Made by a program: the position numbers and the translations under genes. A stretch of 52,835 nt of DNA, from NCBI GenBank assembly GCA_033763635.1, contig JANRKG010000125.1:1-52835 (forward strand), in the 5' to 3' direction. Numbering within the stretch: position 1 is the stretch's first letter; every line of letters starts with the position of its first letter. This DNA is from JANRKG01 sp033763635. Its GTDB lineage: Bacteria; Cyanobacteriota; Cyanobacteriia; GCF-001939115. The notes beneath the pieces are model-generated. The model did no database searches. It was given only the letters and a program-made list of their open reading frames with translations, and was not told where the DNA came from. Shown here one piece after another: positions 24,148 to 32,732 of the stretch.

Positions 24148-24702
24148 ATGGTGTCTCTTCGCGCTCTATTTCGTGTTTTCTTAGGGATTTGTTTGGCTGT
24201 GTTTCTGAGCGTTCAGGGAGCAATGCCGACCCTGGCATTAGGGGGCACCCTGCCAGCATTGAATCAACCCGCTCCCACCTTTACGCTGCCAACGAATACA
24301 GGAGAAGGCGATCTTTCCCTGGAAGATTATCGGGGCCAGTGGGTGGTTTTGTATTTCTACCCGCAGGATTTCACTTCTGGCTGTACCTTAGAAGCCCGTC
24401 GCTTCCAGCAAGATTTACCCCAGTACCAACAGCGCAATACCCAGATTATTGGGGTGAGTAGTGATTCTGTGAACTCCCACGCTGATTTTTGTGACTCCGA
24501 AGGGCTACGGTTTCCACTTCTGGCAGACATGAAAGGAGCGGTCAGTAAAGCCTATGGCTCGTGGTTGGGAGTGCGATCCCTGCGGCACACGTTCATTATT
24601 GATCCTCAGGGAATCATTCGAGAGCGGTTTACCGGGGTGAATCCCGTCATTCACAGTCGAGAAGTGCTGGCGCGATTGGAGGAACTACAACAGGCAGGGT
24701 AA
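24148..24702 (+). CDS. Exported PrxQ/BCP-type peroxiredoxin lacking the usual resolving Cys
   Basis: A 184-residue peroxiredoxin with an N-terminal signal sequence (about residues 1-31, LGICLAVFLSVQGAMPTLA), so it should act in the periplasm or thylakoid lumen. The peroxidatic site is Cys79 in YPQDFTSGCTLEARRF. The position five residues on, normally the resolving Cys of PrxQ, is Arg84; another Cys lies at 115 (HADFCDSEG). It may be a 1-Cys enzyme or use Cys115. It ends 1 bp from the convergent tyrA stop codon. A cytosolic paralogue is at 15029. Confidence 0.9.
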   Translation: MVSLRALFRVFLGICLAVFLSVQGAMPTLALGGTLPALNQPAPTFTLPTNTGEGDLSLEDYRGQWVVLYFYPQDFTSGCTLEARRFQQDLPQYQQRNTQIIGVSSDSVNSHADFCDSEGLRFPLLADMKGAVSKAYGSWLGVRSLRHTFIIDPQGIIRERFTGVNPVIHSREVLARLEELQQAG

Positions 24703-24703
24703 T

Positions 24704-25546
24704 TTATTCTCGAACGAAACGGGGGCGGGCCTGGTGGGTTTCCATTAGTTCATCCTCTAGCGTGGCCCAGTCCTGGTCGTCAATGAGCTTGATGACATCA
24801 TTGAGACGATCGCGGTAAATTTTCAAACCGTTCAACAGGGCATCCCGATTGTAGCGGGCCATCATCATCCCCAATTCGGGATTGCCCCCCCCAACCCGGC
24901 TGGTATCGCGGAAACCTGAGCTTGCAAGGGCCTGGGCCAGTTCTAAAGTCTCTGGGTCTGTTTCATCCAGACAGGCGGCGATCAGGCTGGCACTGGCAAA
25001 GACGGGTAGGTGAGAGATCCAGGCAACGGCGCGATCGTGAGCATCGGGACGGCAGAGGTAGGGTTTTGCCCGTAAAGCGCGAATGATCTTTTCCAGGCGC
25101 TCCACGGCTTTGGGAGGAGTCGTTTCTATTGGGGTGAGGACGTAGGCTTTATCCACAAACAAGTCAGCCTGGGCAGCGCCAATCCCACTGTCCGCTGTTC
25201 CAGCCATCGGATGCCCGCCCACAAAGTTGGGCCAGAGGGAAGAAACGGCCTGAACAATGGGTGCCTTGGCCGAACCAACATCTGTTAGAACGGTGGCAGG
25301 GGCGAGATGAGGGATAAGGTGAGTAACCGTATCTACGATCGCTGCTAAGGGAGTGCAGATAAAAATTAAGTCAGCCGCTGCCAGCAAGTTTAAATGGATA
25401 CTAGCTTCATCTACGATCTGCCGCTTCAGCGCAATTTCACAAGTCTGAACCTGGCGACTGACCCCCAAAACTGAGTATCCTTGAGCCTTTAAGTCGATCG
25501 CGAGGGAGCCTCCAATTAATCCGAGACCCACAATACCAATGTTCAT
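24704..25546 (-). CDS. tyrA: Prephenate/arogenate dehydrogenase
   Basis: A tyrosine-pathway dehydrogenase of 280 residues. The N-terminal Rossmann motif is GIVGLGLIGGSLA, followed by IFICTPLAAI, DVGSAKAPI and the catalytic-region GGHPMAGTADSG. Cyanobacterial enzymes of this size are usually NADP-dependent arogenate dehydrogenases; the sequence alone does not decide. There is no ACT or chorismate mutase domain. It is convergent with, and only 1 bp from, the exported peroxiredoxin gene. Confidence 0.93.
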   Translation of the reverse strand: MNIGIVGLGLIGGSLAIDLKAQGYSVLGVSRQVQTCEIALKRQIVDEASIHLNLLAAADLIFICTPLAAIVDTVTHLIPHLAPATVLTDVGSAKAPIVQAVSSLWPNFVGGHPMAGTADSGIGAAQADLFVDKAYVLTPIETTPPKAVERLEKIIRALRAKPYLCRPDAHDRAVAWISHLPVFASASLIAACLDETDPETLELAQALASSGFRDTSRVGGGNPELGMMMARYNRDALLNGLKIYRDRLNDVIKLIDDQDWATLEDELMETHQARPRFVRE

Positions 25547-25760
25547 CTATTTACCTACAAAGAAAATTTATCTGCAAAAAAATGAATGAAAAAACTAAGA
25601 TTTAGGATTAAGAGTGGTTCCCGACCTGCCTGTATAGGGTATAGTTGGCTTTCGCCTCATGATTTTATGCCATAAGGGTTTCCCATCTATTCTCTAAGCT
25701 GCGATTCGGTTAAAAATTGCCAAGAGCGATTTTGGGACATTTACCACGAAGGAAACCTCA

Positions 25761-27290
25761 ATGGATGCTGAGGAACTACTAGAAAAGTATGGTGCAGGAC
25801 TCAGAGACTTCCCAGGTGCAAACCTGACGGAGGTAAACTTGAGCGGCGTGAATTTGAGCCGAGCAAATCTGGCCCAGGCCAATCTGAGTGTTGCAAATTT
25901 GAGCGGGGCCAACCTGAGTGAGGCCAACTTAAGTCGGGCCAAATTTAACGTGGCTCGGCTCAGTGGGGCAAACCTCAGTCGAGCGAACCTCACGGGCGCA
26001 AATTTGAATGTTACGAATTTGATTCGAGCCAATCTGGATGGGGCGAACTTATATCAGGCCGCTTTAGTCAGAGCAGAGCTAGTGCTGGCTCAGTTAAGTG
26101 GAGTTGATTTGCGAGAGGCCAATTTGAGTGAAGCGAATCTCAAAGAAGCCAAATTGAGAAAGGCAAATTTAAGTGGGGCGAATCTCAGTAACGCAAACCT
26201 CCGGGGTGCTTCGTTGATGGAGGCCAATCTGGATCAGGCGAATTTGCAAGGGGCGGATCTGAGTCGGGCAGATTTGCGGGGGGTGGATTTAAGTGGAGCG
26301 GAATTAAAGCAGGCAAATTTAACGGAGGTGGATCTGCGGGGAGCCGATCTGAGTGGTGCCAATTTACGTTGGGCTGACTTAAGTGGGGCAAAGTTGAGTG
26401 GGGCGGATCTGAGTGATGCCAAACTCAGCGGTGCCGATTTGAGCAAAACGGATTTGAGCCATGCAACCTTGTTAAATGCCAGCTTGATTTATACCGATTT
26501 GAGTCAGGCGAACTTGATTGGAGCTGACTGGATTGGATCTGACCTGACAGGGGCAACGCTGACAGGGGCTAAAATCTATGGCCTGCCTCGATTTGGGGTA
26601 AAAACAGATGGCTTAACTTGCGAATGGGTGGATTTGAGTCCAGAGGGCGATCGTTCCCAACTGTACCGTCTGTATGAGGATGAGTACAAAAAGTTTTTCC
26701 GGGAAACCCAGCCCAGCATCCAAATCCTGATCGACGCGATCTTAAGCCATGAAGCCAACTGTGTACTGTCCCATGCTTATCGGCAGATTGCCCAAGCCAG
26801 TTCTTTCATTCGCCGTCCCCCCACGATTGAGGTAGGGCGGCGGCGTACCGTGCTAACGTTCGAAGCTTTTGGGGACGATCAACTCTTTTTAACTGCTTTC
26901 GTGGCGATTTTGCCCTTCGGTGATGCCTCCCCGACCCAACGAACAATTAACAACGTAGTTAAGTTGCTGCAATCCAAAGGAATGCAGGAATTTAATTTGA
27001 AGGAAATAGAGCGACTCCGACAGGCCGATCGGGCCATTGACGAACTAAGTCAGAAGTTGACCAACTTTCAGTTAGCGCTTGACCGGATTGATTTTCTCCA
27101 AGCGCCCACAGAAACCCTCTTAGTCAATTCCAGCGATCATTCCCTGGCAATCTTTAAAAATCCTCGCTTTGGAAAACATGTGGTCGATCGCACGGAATCC
27201 GCCATAACCGATCCCAAGGGGCTTCGGGCAAACCTGCCTCCTCTCAATACAGTGGTGGATTTCGTAAGGGGCTTCTACTACTTAGGATAA
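25761..27290 (+). CDS. Pentapeptide-repeat protein with C-terminal globular domain
   Basis: A 509-residue cytosolic protein. Residues about 17-282 are some 50 near-continuous A(N/D)LXX pentapeptides (ANLSG, ADLSR and similar) that fold as a right-handed quadrilateral beta helix. The C-terminal 210 residues are not repetitive; they begin near TDGLTCEWVDLSPEGDRSQLYRLY and contain mixed alpha/beta segments such as RTVLTFEAFGDDQLFLTAF and a helical RLRQADRAIDELSQKL. I do not recognise that domain. AAGGAA precedes the ATG at 25761 at good spacing. The repeat DNA produces long false frames on the opposite strand. Confidence 0.88.
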   Translation: MDAEELLEKYGAGLRDFPGANLTEVNLSGVNLSRANLAQANLSVANLSGANLSEANLSRAKFNVARLSGANLSRANLTGANLNVTNLIRANLDGANLYQAALVRAELVLAQLSGVDLREANLSEANLKEAKLRKANLSGANLSNANLRGASLMEANLDQANLQGADLSRADLRGVDLSGAELKQANLTEVDLRGADLSGANLRWADLSGAKLSGADLSDAKLSGADLSKTDLSHATLLNASLIYTDLSQANLIGADWIGSDLTGATLTGAKIYGLPRFGVKTDGLTCEWVDLSPEGDRSQLYRLYEDEYKKFFRETQPSIQILIDAILSHEANCVLSHAYRQIAQASSFIRRPPTIEVGRRRTVLTFEAFGDDQLFLTAFVAILPFGDASPTQRTINNVVKLLQSKGMQEFNLKEIERLRQADRAIDELSQKLTNFQLALDRIDFLQAPTETLLVNSSDHSLAIFKNPRFGKHVVDRTESAITDPKGLRANLPPLNTVVDFVRGFYYLG

Positions 27291-27309
27291 GCAAAAACCC
27301 CTAACCTCC

Positions 27310-29055
27310 TCAATATTGAGTTCCCGCTTTCCGATGGTGAACAGCAGTCACGCCCTCAGCCTGTAACACCTTGCCCCCTTCTACGATTGCATACACCAGC
27401 CAATGATCCCCGCATTCCATGCGGTTCTCAACTCGGCATTCCAGGTAGGCGAGGGCATCCATCAAAATAGGCGAACCATCGGAAGCAGGTTGGGTGTTCA
27501 GGTCTCCAAATCGATCTTCTGCGGGTTGAAAGGGCTTGAGGAAGTGCTTCATCAGTCCTAGATGATTGCCTTCCTGTAAAATATTCAAAACGAAATGCCG
27601 CCCCCGGTACATCAAAGCTTCGATCGCCCGCTCTTTTGCCACTGCTACCGTCAACCCTGGTGGATTAAAGGTGGCCTGGGATACCCAGGAAGCCAGCATC
27701 GCCCCCGCCAAATCCCCCTGCTTGGCAGTCACTACCGAAAGCGACCCTACAATCCGACCGACGGCCTGTTCGACGTTGCTGGCAGGTTGGCGCGGTTCCC
27801 GGACCTTCTTTGCTTTCTTCAAGGATTGGGCCAAATCTGTTCCCGCTTCCTCACAAAGTTTGAGGGTAACATCCGTAGGCTTGAACTTCACCCGAATTGT
27901 CTCAAATCCAAAACTGTAGCCCGCATCCTTGAGCTTGCTTTCGATCAGGTCGATCGCCTCCCCACTCCAGCCAAAGGAACCGAAGACTCCTGCGGGTTTG
28001 GTTTTTGCCGCATGGGAAAGGACGATCCCCAAAGCTGTTTGAATGGGAGTTGGGGCATGCCCTCCGAGCGTCGGAGACCCAATCACGAAGCCAGCACATT
28101 TTTCAATCGCAGCCTGGATCTCTTCAGGAGTTGCACTTTCGCAATTAATCGCCTCCACGCCTACCCCTGCTTTTGTGATTCCCCGGGCGATCGCCTGGGC
28201 CAGGGTAGCCGTGTTGCCATAGGCAGAGGCATAGAGAAGCGCGACCGATAGATCCTGAGTCTTTTGCTGTTGGCTCCACTCCCGATAAGCCCGCTTCAGA
28301 TCCGTCAAGCCATAGCGGACCAGGGGGCCATGTCCCGGTGCATAGAAGGTTGCACCTATTGGTTTCTCTGGAGGGTCCAAGTCTGAAGGAAGGAGCGACT
28401 GAAAGCGATCGAGCGCTGTTTCCACCTGACGGGCATGGGGAGCCATCAAGCAGTCATAGTAATAACGACGGTCTTCCCACAGGACGGCCCATCCTTCATC
28501 AAACACCTGATCCCCACAGATATGCGCCCCAAACAGCTTGTCAGTATATAAGATGCCCGTTTTAGGATCGTAGGTACAGAGGCTATCAGGCCAGCGGGGA
28601 CTGGGGGTGGGAATGAATTGTAAAACATGCCCTCGGCCCAGATCTAAAGGCTCATCTCCCCGCATCACCCGAATCTGCAAGGCGTGATCGGGCAAGGCAC
28701 TGCGTAGAGCGATCGCTGCCGGATTGGAACAGATAAACGTTACCTGGGTGAGATCCAACAGCGCTTTTAAGGTGGAAGCCCGATTGGGATTGACATGTCC
28801 CAGAATCACATAATCCAGTTGGGTCAGGTCCAACCGTTGTTGCAGTTGGGTCAGGTAGAGTTCGGTAAACGTCTCACCGGGGGGATCAAGGAGAGCAGTG
28901 TGATCCCCTCGAATCAAGTAGGAATTGGCCGTTGTACCCCGCTCCAGCGCATATTCAATTTCAAAGCGCAGACGGTTCCAACTCCGGGATCGCAATACGG
29001 TGGTATCAGTGGCGATCGGAAAAACCTGAACATCTCTGGGTTTAATATCTGGCAT
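27310..29055 (-). CDS. flv1: Flavodiiron protein Flv1 (oxygen reduction, photosystem I side)
   Basis: A 581-residue A-type/cyanobacterial flavodiiron protein: metallo-beta-lactamase-like domain (about 1-260), flavodoxin domain (about 265-410) and C-terminal flavin reductase domain (about 430-575). Flv1 with Flv3 reduces oxygen to water with electrons from the photosystem I acceptor side. The diiron site has the substitutions typical of Flv1: HVNPNR (His87, Asn89, Asn91, Arg92) in place of HxExDH, while the neighbouring Flv3 keeps all ligands. The start overlaps the preceding gene by 14 bp, indicating translational coupling with two upstream unknown genes. Confidence 0.93.
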   Translation of the reverse strand: MPDIKPRDVQVFPIATDTTVLRSRSWNRLRFEIEYALERGTTANSYLIRGDHTALLDPPGETFTELYLTQLQQRLDLTQLDYVILGHVNPNRASTLKALLDLTQVTFICSNPAAIALRSALPDHALQIRVMRGDEPLDLGRGHVLQFIPTPSPRWPDSLCTYDPKTGILYTDKLFGAHICGDQVFDEGWAVLWEDRRYYYDCLMAPHARQVETALDRFQSLLPSDLDPPEKPIGATFYAPGHGPLVRYGLTDLKRAYREWSQQQKTQDLSVALLYASAYGNTATLAQAIARGITKAGVGVEAINCESATPEEIQAAIEKCAGFVIGSPTLGGHAPTPIQTALGIVLSHAAKTKPAGVFGSFGWSGEAIDLIESKLKDAGYSFGFETIRVKFKPTDVTLKLCEEAGTDLAQSLKKAKKVREPRQPASNVEQAVGRIVGSLSVVTAKQGDLAGAMLASWVSQATFNPPGLTVAVAKERAIEALMYRGRHFVLNILQEGNHLGLMKHFLKPFQPAEDRFGDLNTQPASDGSPILMDALAYLECRVENRMECGDHWLVYAIVEGGKVLQAEGVTAVHHRKAGTQY

Positions 29056-29731
29056 AGACCTGACTGCGGGGAAAGTACTTTTTCAGCAACTCAGGGGTCG
29101 CCTGGAACCGTTGAAGCACATCCGGAAGATCCCGCCGCCGTACATCCATCAGAGCCAAAATCGCCTCAGCCTGTTCGGGCCGAGATGCTTTCTGGCGCAC
29201 CTCCACCAACCGCTGCTGACGGTTGGCTTTCTCTTCAGGGGTCAACGACACATCCGTCCGAAAATAATTCTCCAGAAAATCCAGACCCTCACTTAAATCG
29301 GTCGCTAGATTTAATTGTCGTTCAACATCTGTCCAAAATGCCGCTGTCCGTCGAGTTTCTTTGGAGGCAATCAAGGCGTATGCCACTGCCACGAATCGAG
29401 CATAGACAATCTTGAGGTTCAGGGTGAAAAACCCTGTATCGGTGCGAGAGTTGAGAACGGTGACAAACCCAATCCCAAACCCGATCGCTTGAGTGATCAG
29501 GTCATAGTCGATCGCAGGTTTGCTGCCCAAATTTGCCATCATCCAAAAGAGGAGACTCGGAGAAGCCAACTGCACCAGGCTCCACCACCAGACTCCCCAG
29601 GACTGATACGGTTCAAAAAAGGGAAGAAATTTGCAATCGTCCGCCAGTTGCTTAAAAGCTACCATCAGGTTAATTTCCCCTGGGATCAGTGCAACGATCA
29701 CCCAGGGCCACAGTTTTAACCACTCGTTCAC
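29042..29731 (-). CDS. Membrane protein of unknown function, coupled to flv1
   Basis: A 229-residue protein that I do not recognise. Hydrophobic segments lie at about residues 7-26 (PWVIVALIPGEINLMVAF), 45-68 (Trp-rich) and 78-95 (AIGFGIGFVTVL). The C-terminal half (about 115-229) is soluble and helical, with a TPEEKANRQQRL segment and a final FQATPELLKKYFPRS stretch. It overlaps the flv1 start by 14 bp and begins 4 bp after the winged-helix gene, so the three form one operon. A role in Flv1 assembly, membrane association or regulation is only a guess from this context. Confidence 0.78.
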   Translation of the reverse strand: MNEWLKLWPWVIVALIPGEINLMVAFKQLADDCKFLPFFEPYQSWGVWWWSLVQLASPSLLFWMMANLGSKPAIDYDLITQAIGFGIGFVTVLNSRTDTGFFTLNLKIVYARFVAVAYALIASKETRRTAAFWTDVERQLNLATDLSEGLDFLENYFRTDVSLTPEEKANRQQRLVEVRQKASRPEQAEAILALMDVRRRDLPDVLQRFQATPELLKKYFPRSQVYARY

Positions 29732-29735
29732 GGGA

Positions 29736-30047
29736 TTACCTGAAGGAGAAAATAGGATACAGGTGGTAGTGCCCTTTGGAACTCAGAATAAAGTAGGTTC
29801 CAGAGTTAGAGACTTCTTGCTGAGAACAACAGTTCCCCTGGCGGAGGGGCAGAATTTGACTCAGAAGCCAGTGGGTCCGGTCTTGCCGGGATAGGGAATT
29901 AACCTGTGTTGTGGAGATATAGCCTAGCTTCCAGAGTTGCATCACACAGCCCCGCACATCCTCCGGCTTCCAACCCAACATGTGAGCCAGGTTATCGATC
30001 GTCAGGGGTCTGCGTTCCAGTGCTTTGAGTATCTGGGCTTCATCCAT
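29736..30047 (-). CDS. Winged-helix DNA-binding protein (small)
   Basis: A 103-residue protein. The N-terminal part (MDEAQILKALERRPLTIDNLAHMLGW, then EDVRGCVMQLWKLGYIS) has the helix-turn-helix and wing pattern of a MarR/DprA-like winged helix, and the C-terminal GTYFILSSKGHYHLYP strand pair completes a wing-like unit. Two adjacent cysteines (NCCSQQ) lie between. It is the first gene of an operon with a membrane protein and flv1, and may regulate it. No closer family is recognised. Confidence 0.7.
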   Translation of the reverse strand: MDEAQILKALERRPLTIDNLAHMLGWKPEDVRGCVMQLWKLGYISTTQVNSLSRQDRTHWLLSQILPLRQGNCCSQQEVSNSGTYFILSSKGHYHLYPIFSFR

Positions 30048-30192
30048 AAAAATAAAAACTGAATCAAACCGGAGGCCACCGTTGTTAACTCGTGGCGTTA
30101 CAGGGTTGAGGATTATCTATAACCGTGCCACAACTATAACATCGCCTCTAAGCGCGATTCATGGTTCGTAAGGAAGACGCGACCTCACTTGA

Positions 30193-31503
30193 CTAAGCTT
30201 GTTCCCGCTTCATCCAGGTAAAGCGGAAGGTAGCACCCTGCCCCAGTTGCGACTCGACCCAAACCGCTCCCCCCTGACCCTCGACAATTTTCTTCACGAG
30301 CGATAGCCCAATTCCTGTGCTTTCTACTTTGTCACGGGCTTCCAGGGTTTGAAAAATGACAAAGATACGATCGTGGTACTGGGGATCAATGCCAGGACCG
30401 TTATCCTGAACCGCAAACTCGTAACAGTCTTCCTTTTCCTGAGCAGTGATGTTGATGTAACAGTCCTCTCGGCGACAGTGTTTGATGGCATTACTGATCA
30501 GATTGGCAAAAACCTGTTCTAGCAACAGTCGTTCCGTTGGGAGGGTTGGCATGGGGCGATGGATGGTGATTGTCACCTCAGGTGAAGGAGCTAAGGTATC
30601 CACAACCGTTTCTAGCAACTGTTGGACTGATAGGGGTTCAACCTGATTCGCCACTCGTCCAACTCGTGAGTATTGCAGCAGTCCATCAATCAATGATTCC
30701 ATCCGATGGACCCGCCCCCGTAACAAGTCCATCTGACAGTGGGTTTCCTCGGTTAATTTGTCTGCCAAATCCTCCTCTAACCATTGGGATAAGTTAGAGA
30801 TTGCCCGCATGGGAGCTTTCAAGTCATGGGAAATGGCATAGGCAAACTGGTCCAGTTCTCGATTGCGGGTTGCCAGAGCTTTAGAAGTTTGGGCTAAAGT
30901 CCGATTCACTTGTAATAGCTCGATCGCCCGTCGTCGCAGTCGCTCTTCACTTTCTCGGAGGGCGGCCTCTGCTTGTTCGCGATCGGCAAGTTCCTGCTGG
31001 AGCGCTTCCGCCAATCGCTTCTGATCCTCAATATCGGTTGCGGTTCCAATCCAGGCGAGAATTTCGCCTTGGTCATTCCGAACGGATACCGCTTGCCCAA
31101 GATACCAGCGGTACATCCCATCGGCCCGCCGAAAGCGGTACTCAATCTGATATTTGTTGCCCGATCGCACCGATTGCAGCCAGGTATCCAGACAGAGGGC
31201 ATGGTCTTCAGGATGAATGGCAGCTTCCCAACCCCATTCCAGGCATTCTTCTTGAGTTTGACCTGTGTAATCCAACCACCGTTGATTGAAGAAATCCACC
31301 GCCCCATCCGGTCGTGCGGTCCATAAAATTAAGGGCATGGCATCCGCCAAACTACGATAGCGTTGCTCTGCAAGGGCTGCGATCGTGCGAGCAACCTTTT
31401 CAGTCTCGGAAGTTGGGGGCATTTGATGCCGATCCAAGGCAGTAAAAGAGGCTACTGCTTGCAGAAATTCTTCGGATGCGAACGGACGAATGTTAAAACT
31501 CAT
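30193..31503 (-). CDS. PAS domain sensor histidine kinase
   Basis: A 436-residue soluble two-component kinase. A PAS/PAC region (about residues 48-172, with RFRRADGMYRWYLG) is joined by a coiled coil (172-216) to a HisKA domain whose phosphoacceptor lies in FAYAISHDLKAPMRAI, and to an HATPase domain with N box NLISNAIKH, G1 VQDNGPGID and G2 STGIGLSLVKK. The sequence is phytochrome-type but lacks a bilin-binding GAF domain. It is divergent from a NarL-type regulator gene 188 bp away, which is its likely but unproven partner. Confidence 0.93.
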   Translation of the reverse strand: MSFNIRPFASEEFLQAVASFTALDRHQMPPTSETEKVARTIAALAEQRYRSLADAMPLILWTARPDGAVDFFNQRWLDYTGQTQEECLEWGWEAAIHPEDHALCLDTWLQSVRSGNKYQIEYRFRRADGMYRWYLGQAVSVRNDQGEILAWIGTATDIEDQKRLAEALQQELADREQAEAALRESEERLRRRAIELLQVNRTLAQTSKALATRNRELDQFAYAISHDLKAPMRAISNLSQWLEEDLADKLTEETHCQMDLLRGRVHRMESLIDGLLQYSRVGRVANQVEPLSVQQLLETVVDTLAPSPEVTITIHRPMPTLPTERLLLEQVFANLISNAIKHCRREDCYINITAQEKEDCYEFAVQDNGPGIDPQYHDRIFVIFQTLEARDKVESTGIGLSLVKKIVEGQGGAVWVESQLGQGATFRFTWMKREQA

Positions 31504-31691
31504 TGATAATCACGGGAGCATGCTACTATCCATAATTTGAATCAATAGAGATTTCCTACCATCGGTGGATAGATTTTTAGGCCAATTCAGGGATATTTAA
31601 GGGGGATCTTTATCCTTTCTGGCTCTTCGGACACAAGCCTACTTGCCAGTGAATTGCAGAATGGGACTGTTACGGATTTGATGAATAACTT

Positions 31692-32432
31692 ATGAGTGAG
31701 ATTAGTGTTGTCCTGATTGAAGATCATGATTTGACACGGGTAGGATTGCGAACGGCCCTTCAGCAACATGGCAAGGTCAAGGTGATTGGGGAAGCCGCGA
31801 ATGGTATGGATGGCTTGAGACTGCTGGAAAGTGTCCAACCTGATATTGCGGTGGTAGACATTGGCTTGCCCGATATTGATGGAATTGAAGTGACCCGGCG
31901 GTTTAAACGATCGCTCGCGAACCAGGTCTCTCCAAATCAACCGCTCCCCCGTGTGATGATTTTGACCATGCAGGATAACGAGGAGGCCGTATTAGCTGCC
32001 TTTGCCGCAGGGGCCGACTCCTACTGCATGAAGGATGTCAATCTGGAACGGTTACTCGAAGCACTTCAGGTGACGAATGAGGGCAACAGTTGGATCGATC
32101 CGGCGATCGCTCGGATTGTCTTGCAACAGACACGCCAGCTTTATCCTGTGATTGCGAATAGTCCGAATGATGAAATGAATCCGGCTCAAATCGCGATTGG
32201 GGCGAGTGAGATGGAATACAGTCAGATGTTGGAGGCTTATCCTCTCACTGAACGGGAGTTAGAAGTTTTGCAGTTGATTGTTGCGGGATGTAGTAACGCG
32301 GCGATCGCAGAGAAACTTTACATCACGGTGGGAACGGTCAAAACCCATGTACGGAATATTCTGAATAAACTCTGTGCCGACGATCGCACTCAGGCAGCGG
32401 TGAGGGCGTTGCGGGCGGGTTTGGTTGGCTGA
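31692..32432 (+). CDS. NarL/LuxR-type response regulator
   Basis: A 246-residue transcription regulator. The receiver domain has the acidic pair in LIEDHD, phospho-accepting Asp56 (VVDIGLPDIDG), Thr92 and Lys114. The C-terminal LuxR helix-turn-helix is LTERELEVLQLIVAG and VGTVKTHVRNIL (about residues 184-228). A linker of about 45 residues separates the two. It lies opposite a PAS histidine kinase, suggesting a two-component pair. Confidence 0.94.
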   Translation: MSEISVVLIEDHDLTRVGLRTALQQHGKVKVIGEAANGMDGLRLLESVQPDIAVVDIGLPDIDGIEVTRRFKRSLANQVSPNQPLPRVMILTMQDNEEAVLAAFAAGADSYCMKDVNLERLLEALQVTNEGNSWIDPAIARIVLQQTRQLYPVIANSPNDEMNPAQIAIGASEMEYSQMLEAYPLTERELEVLQLIVAGCSNAAIAEKLYITVGTVKTHVRNILNKLCADDRTQAAVRALRAGLVG

Positions 32433-32732
32433 TGTAAGGGTGGATAGTATCGATCAAGGGGGAGGAATGAGGGCTAATTTCCATCCCCTACGCCTGGGAA
32501 TTTATTAAAAATATAGAGTTCCTGACGAAGACTTAAAATTCTTCCTGTTATAGCAGACGCAATTAAGGGTACTTTTTAGGTGGTGTCTGATCGAAAGTAG
32601 TGAATTTTCTGGGTTAAGCGGATGGCTGTAGGGAGGAGTTGTCTCCCCCAATCTCCTTGCATAACCTCACTGCATTCCTTAAGCTACACCTGAGACATCA
32701 AGACTGCTGTTCAGTGAAAGGTGGAGTCTGGC
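32433..32732. other. 300-bp intergenic region
   Basis: No gene, tRNA or strong hairpin seen. It separates the NarL-type regulator from the receiver-phosphatase gene and is the likely site of the latter's promoter. Confidence 0.5.

Noticed and set aside
25694..26446. Open frames opposite the pentapeptide-repeat gene
   Set aside because: They mirror the repetitive A(N/D)LXX codons of the real gene and encode low-complexity Arg/Ala/Pro-rich repeats with no family features.
25840..26580. Possible CRISPR or satellite array
   Set aside because: The regular spacing is the 15-bp codon period of pentapeptide repeats inside an open frame; units are degenerate and there are no spacers or cas genes.
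27566..29415. Long plus-strand frames (218 and 206 residues) opposite flv1 and the membrane protein gene
   Set aside because: They are antisense to well-recognised coding sequence, Cys/Pro/Ser-rich, and match no family.
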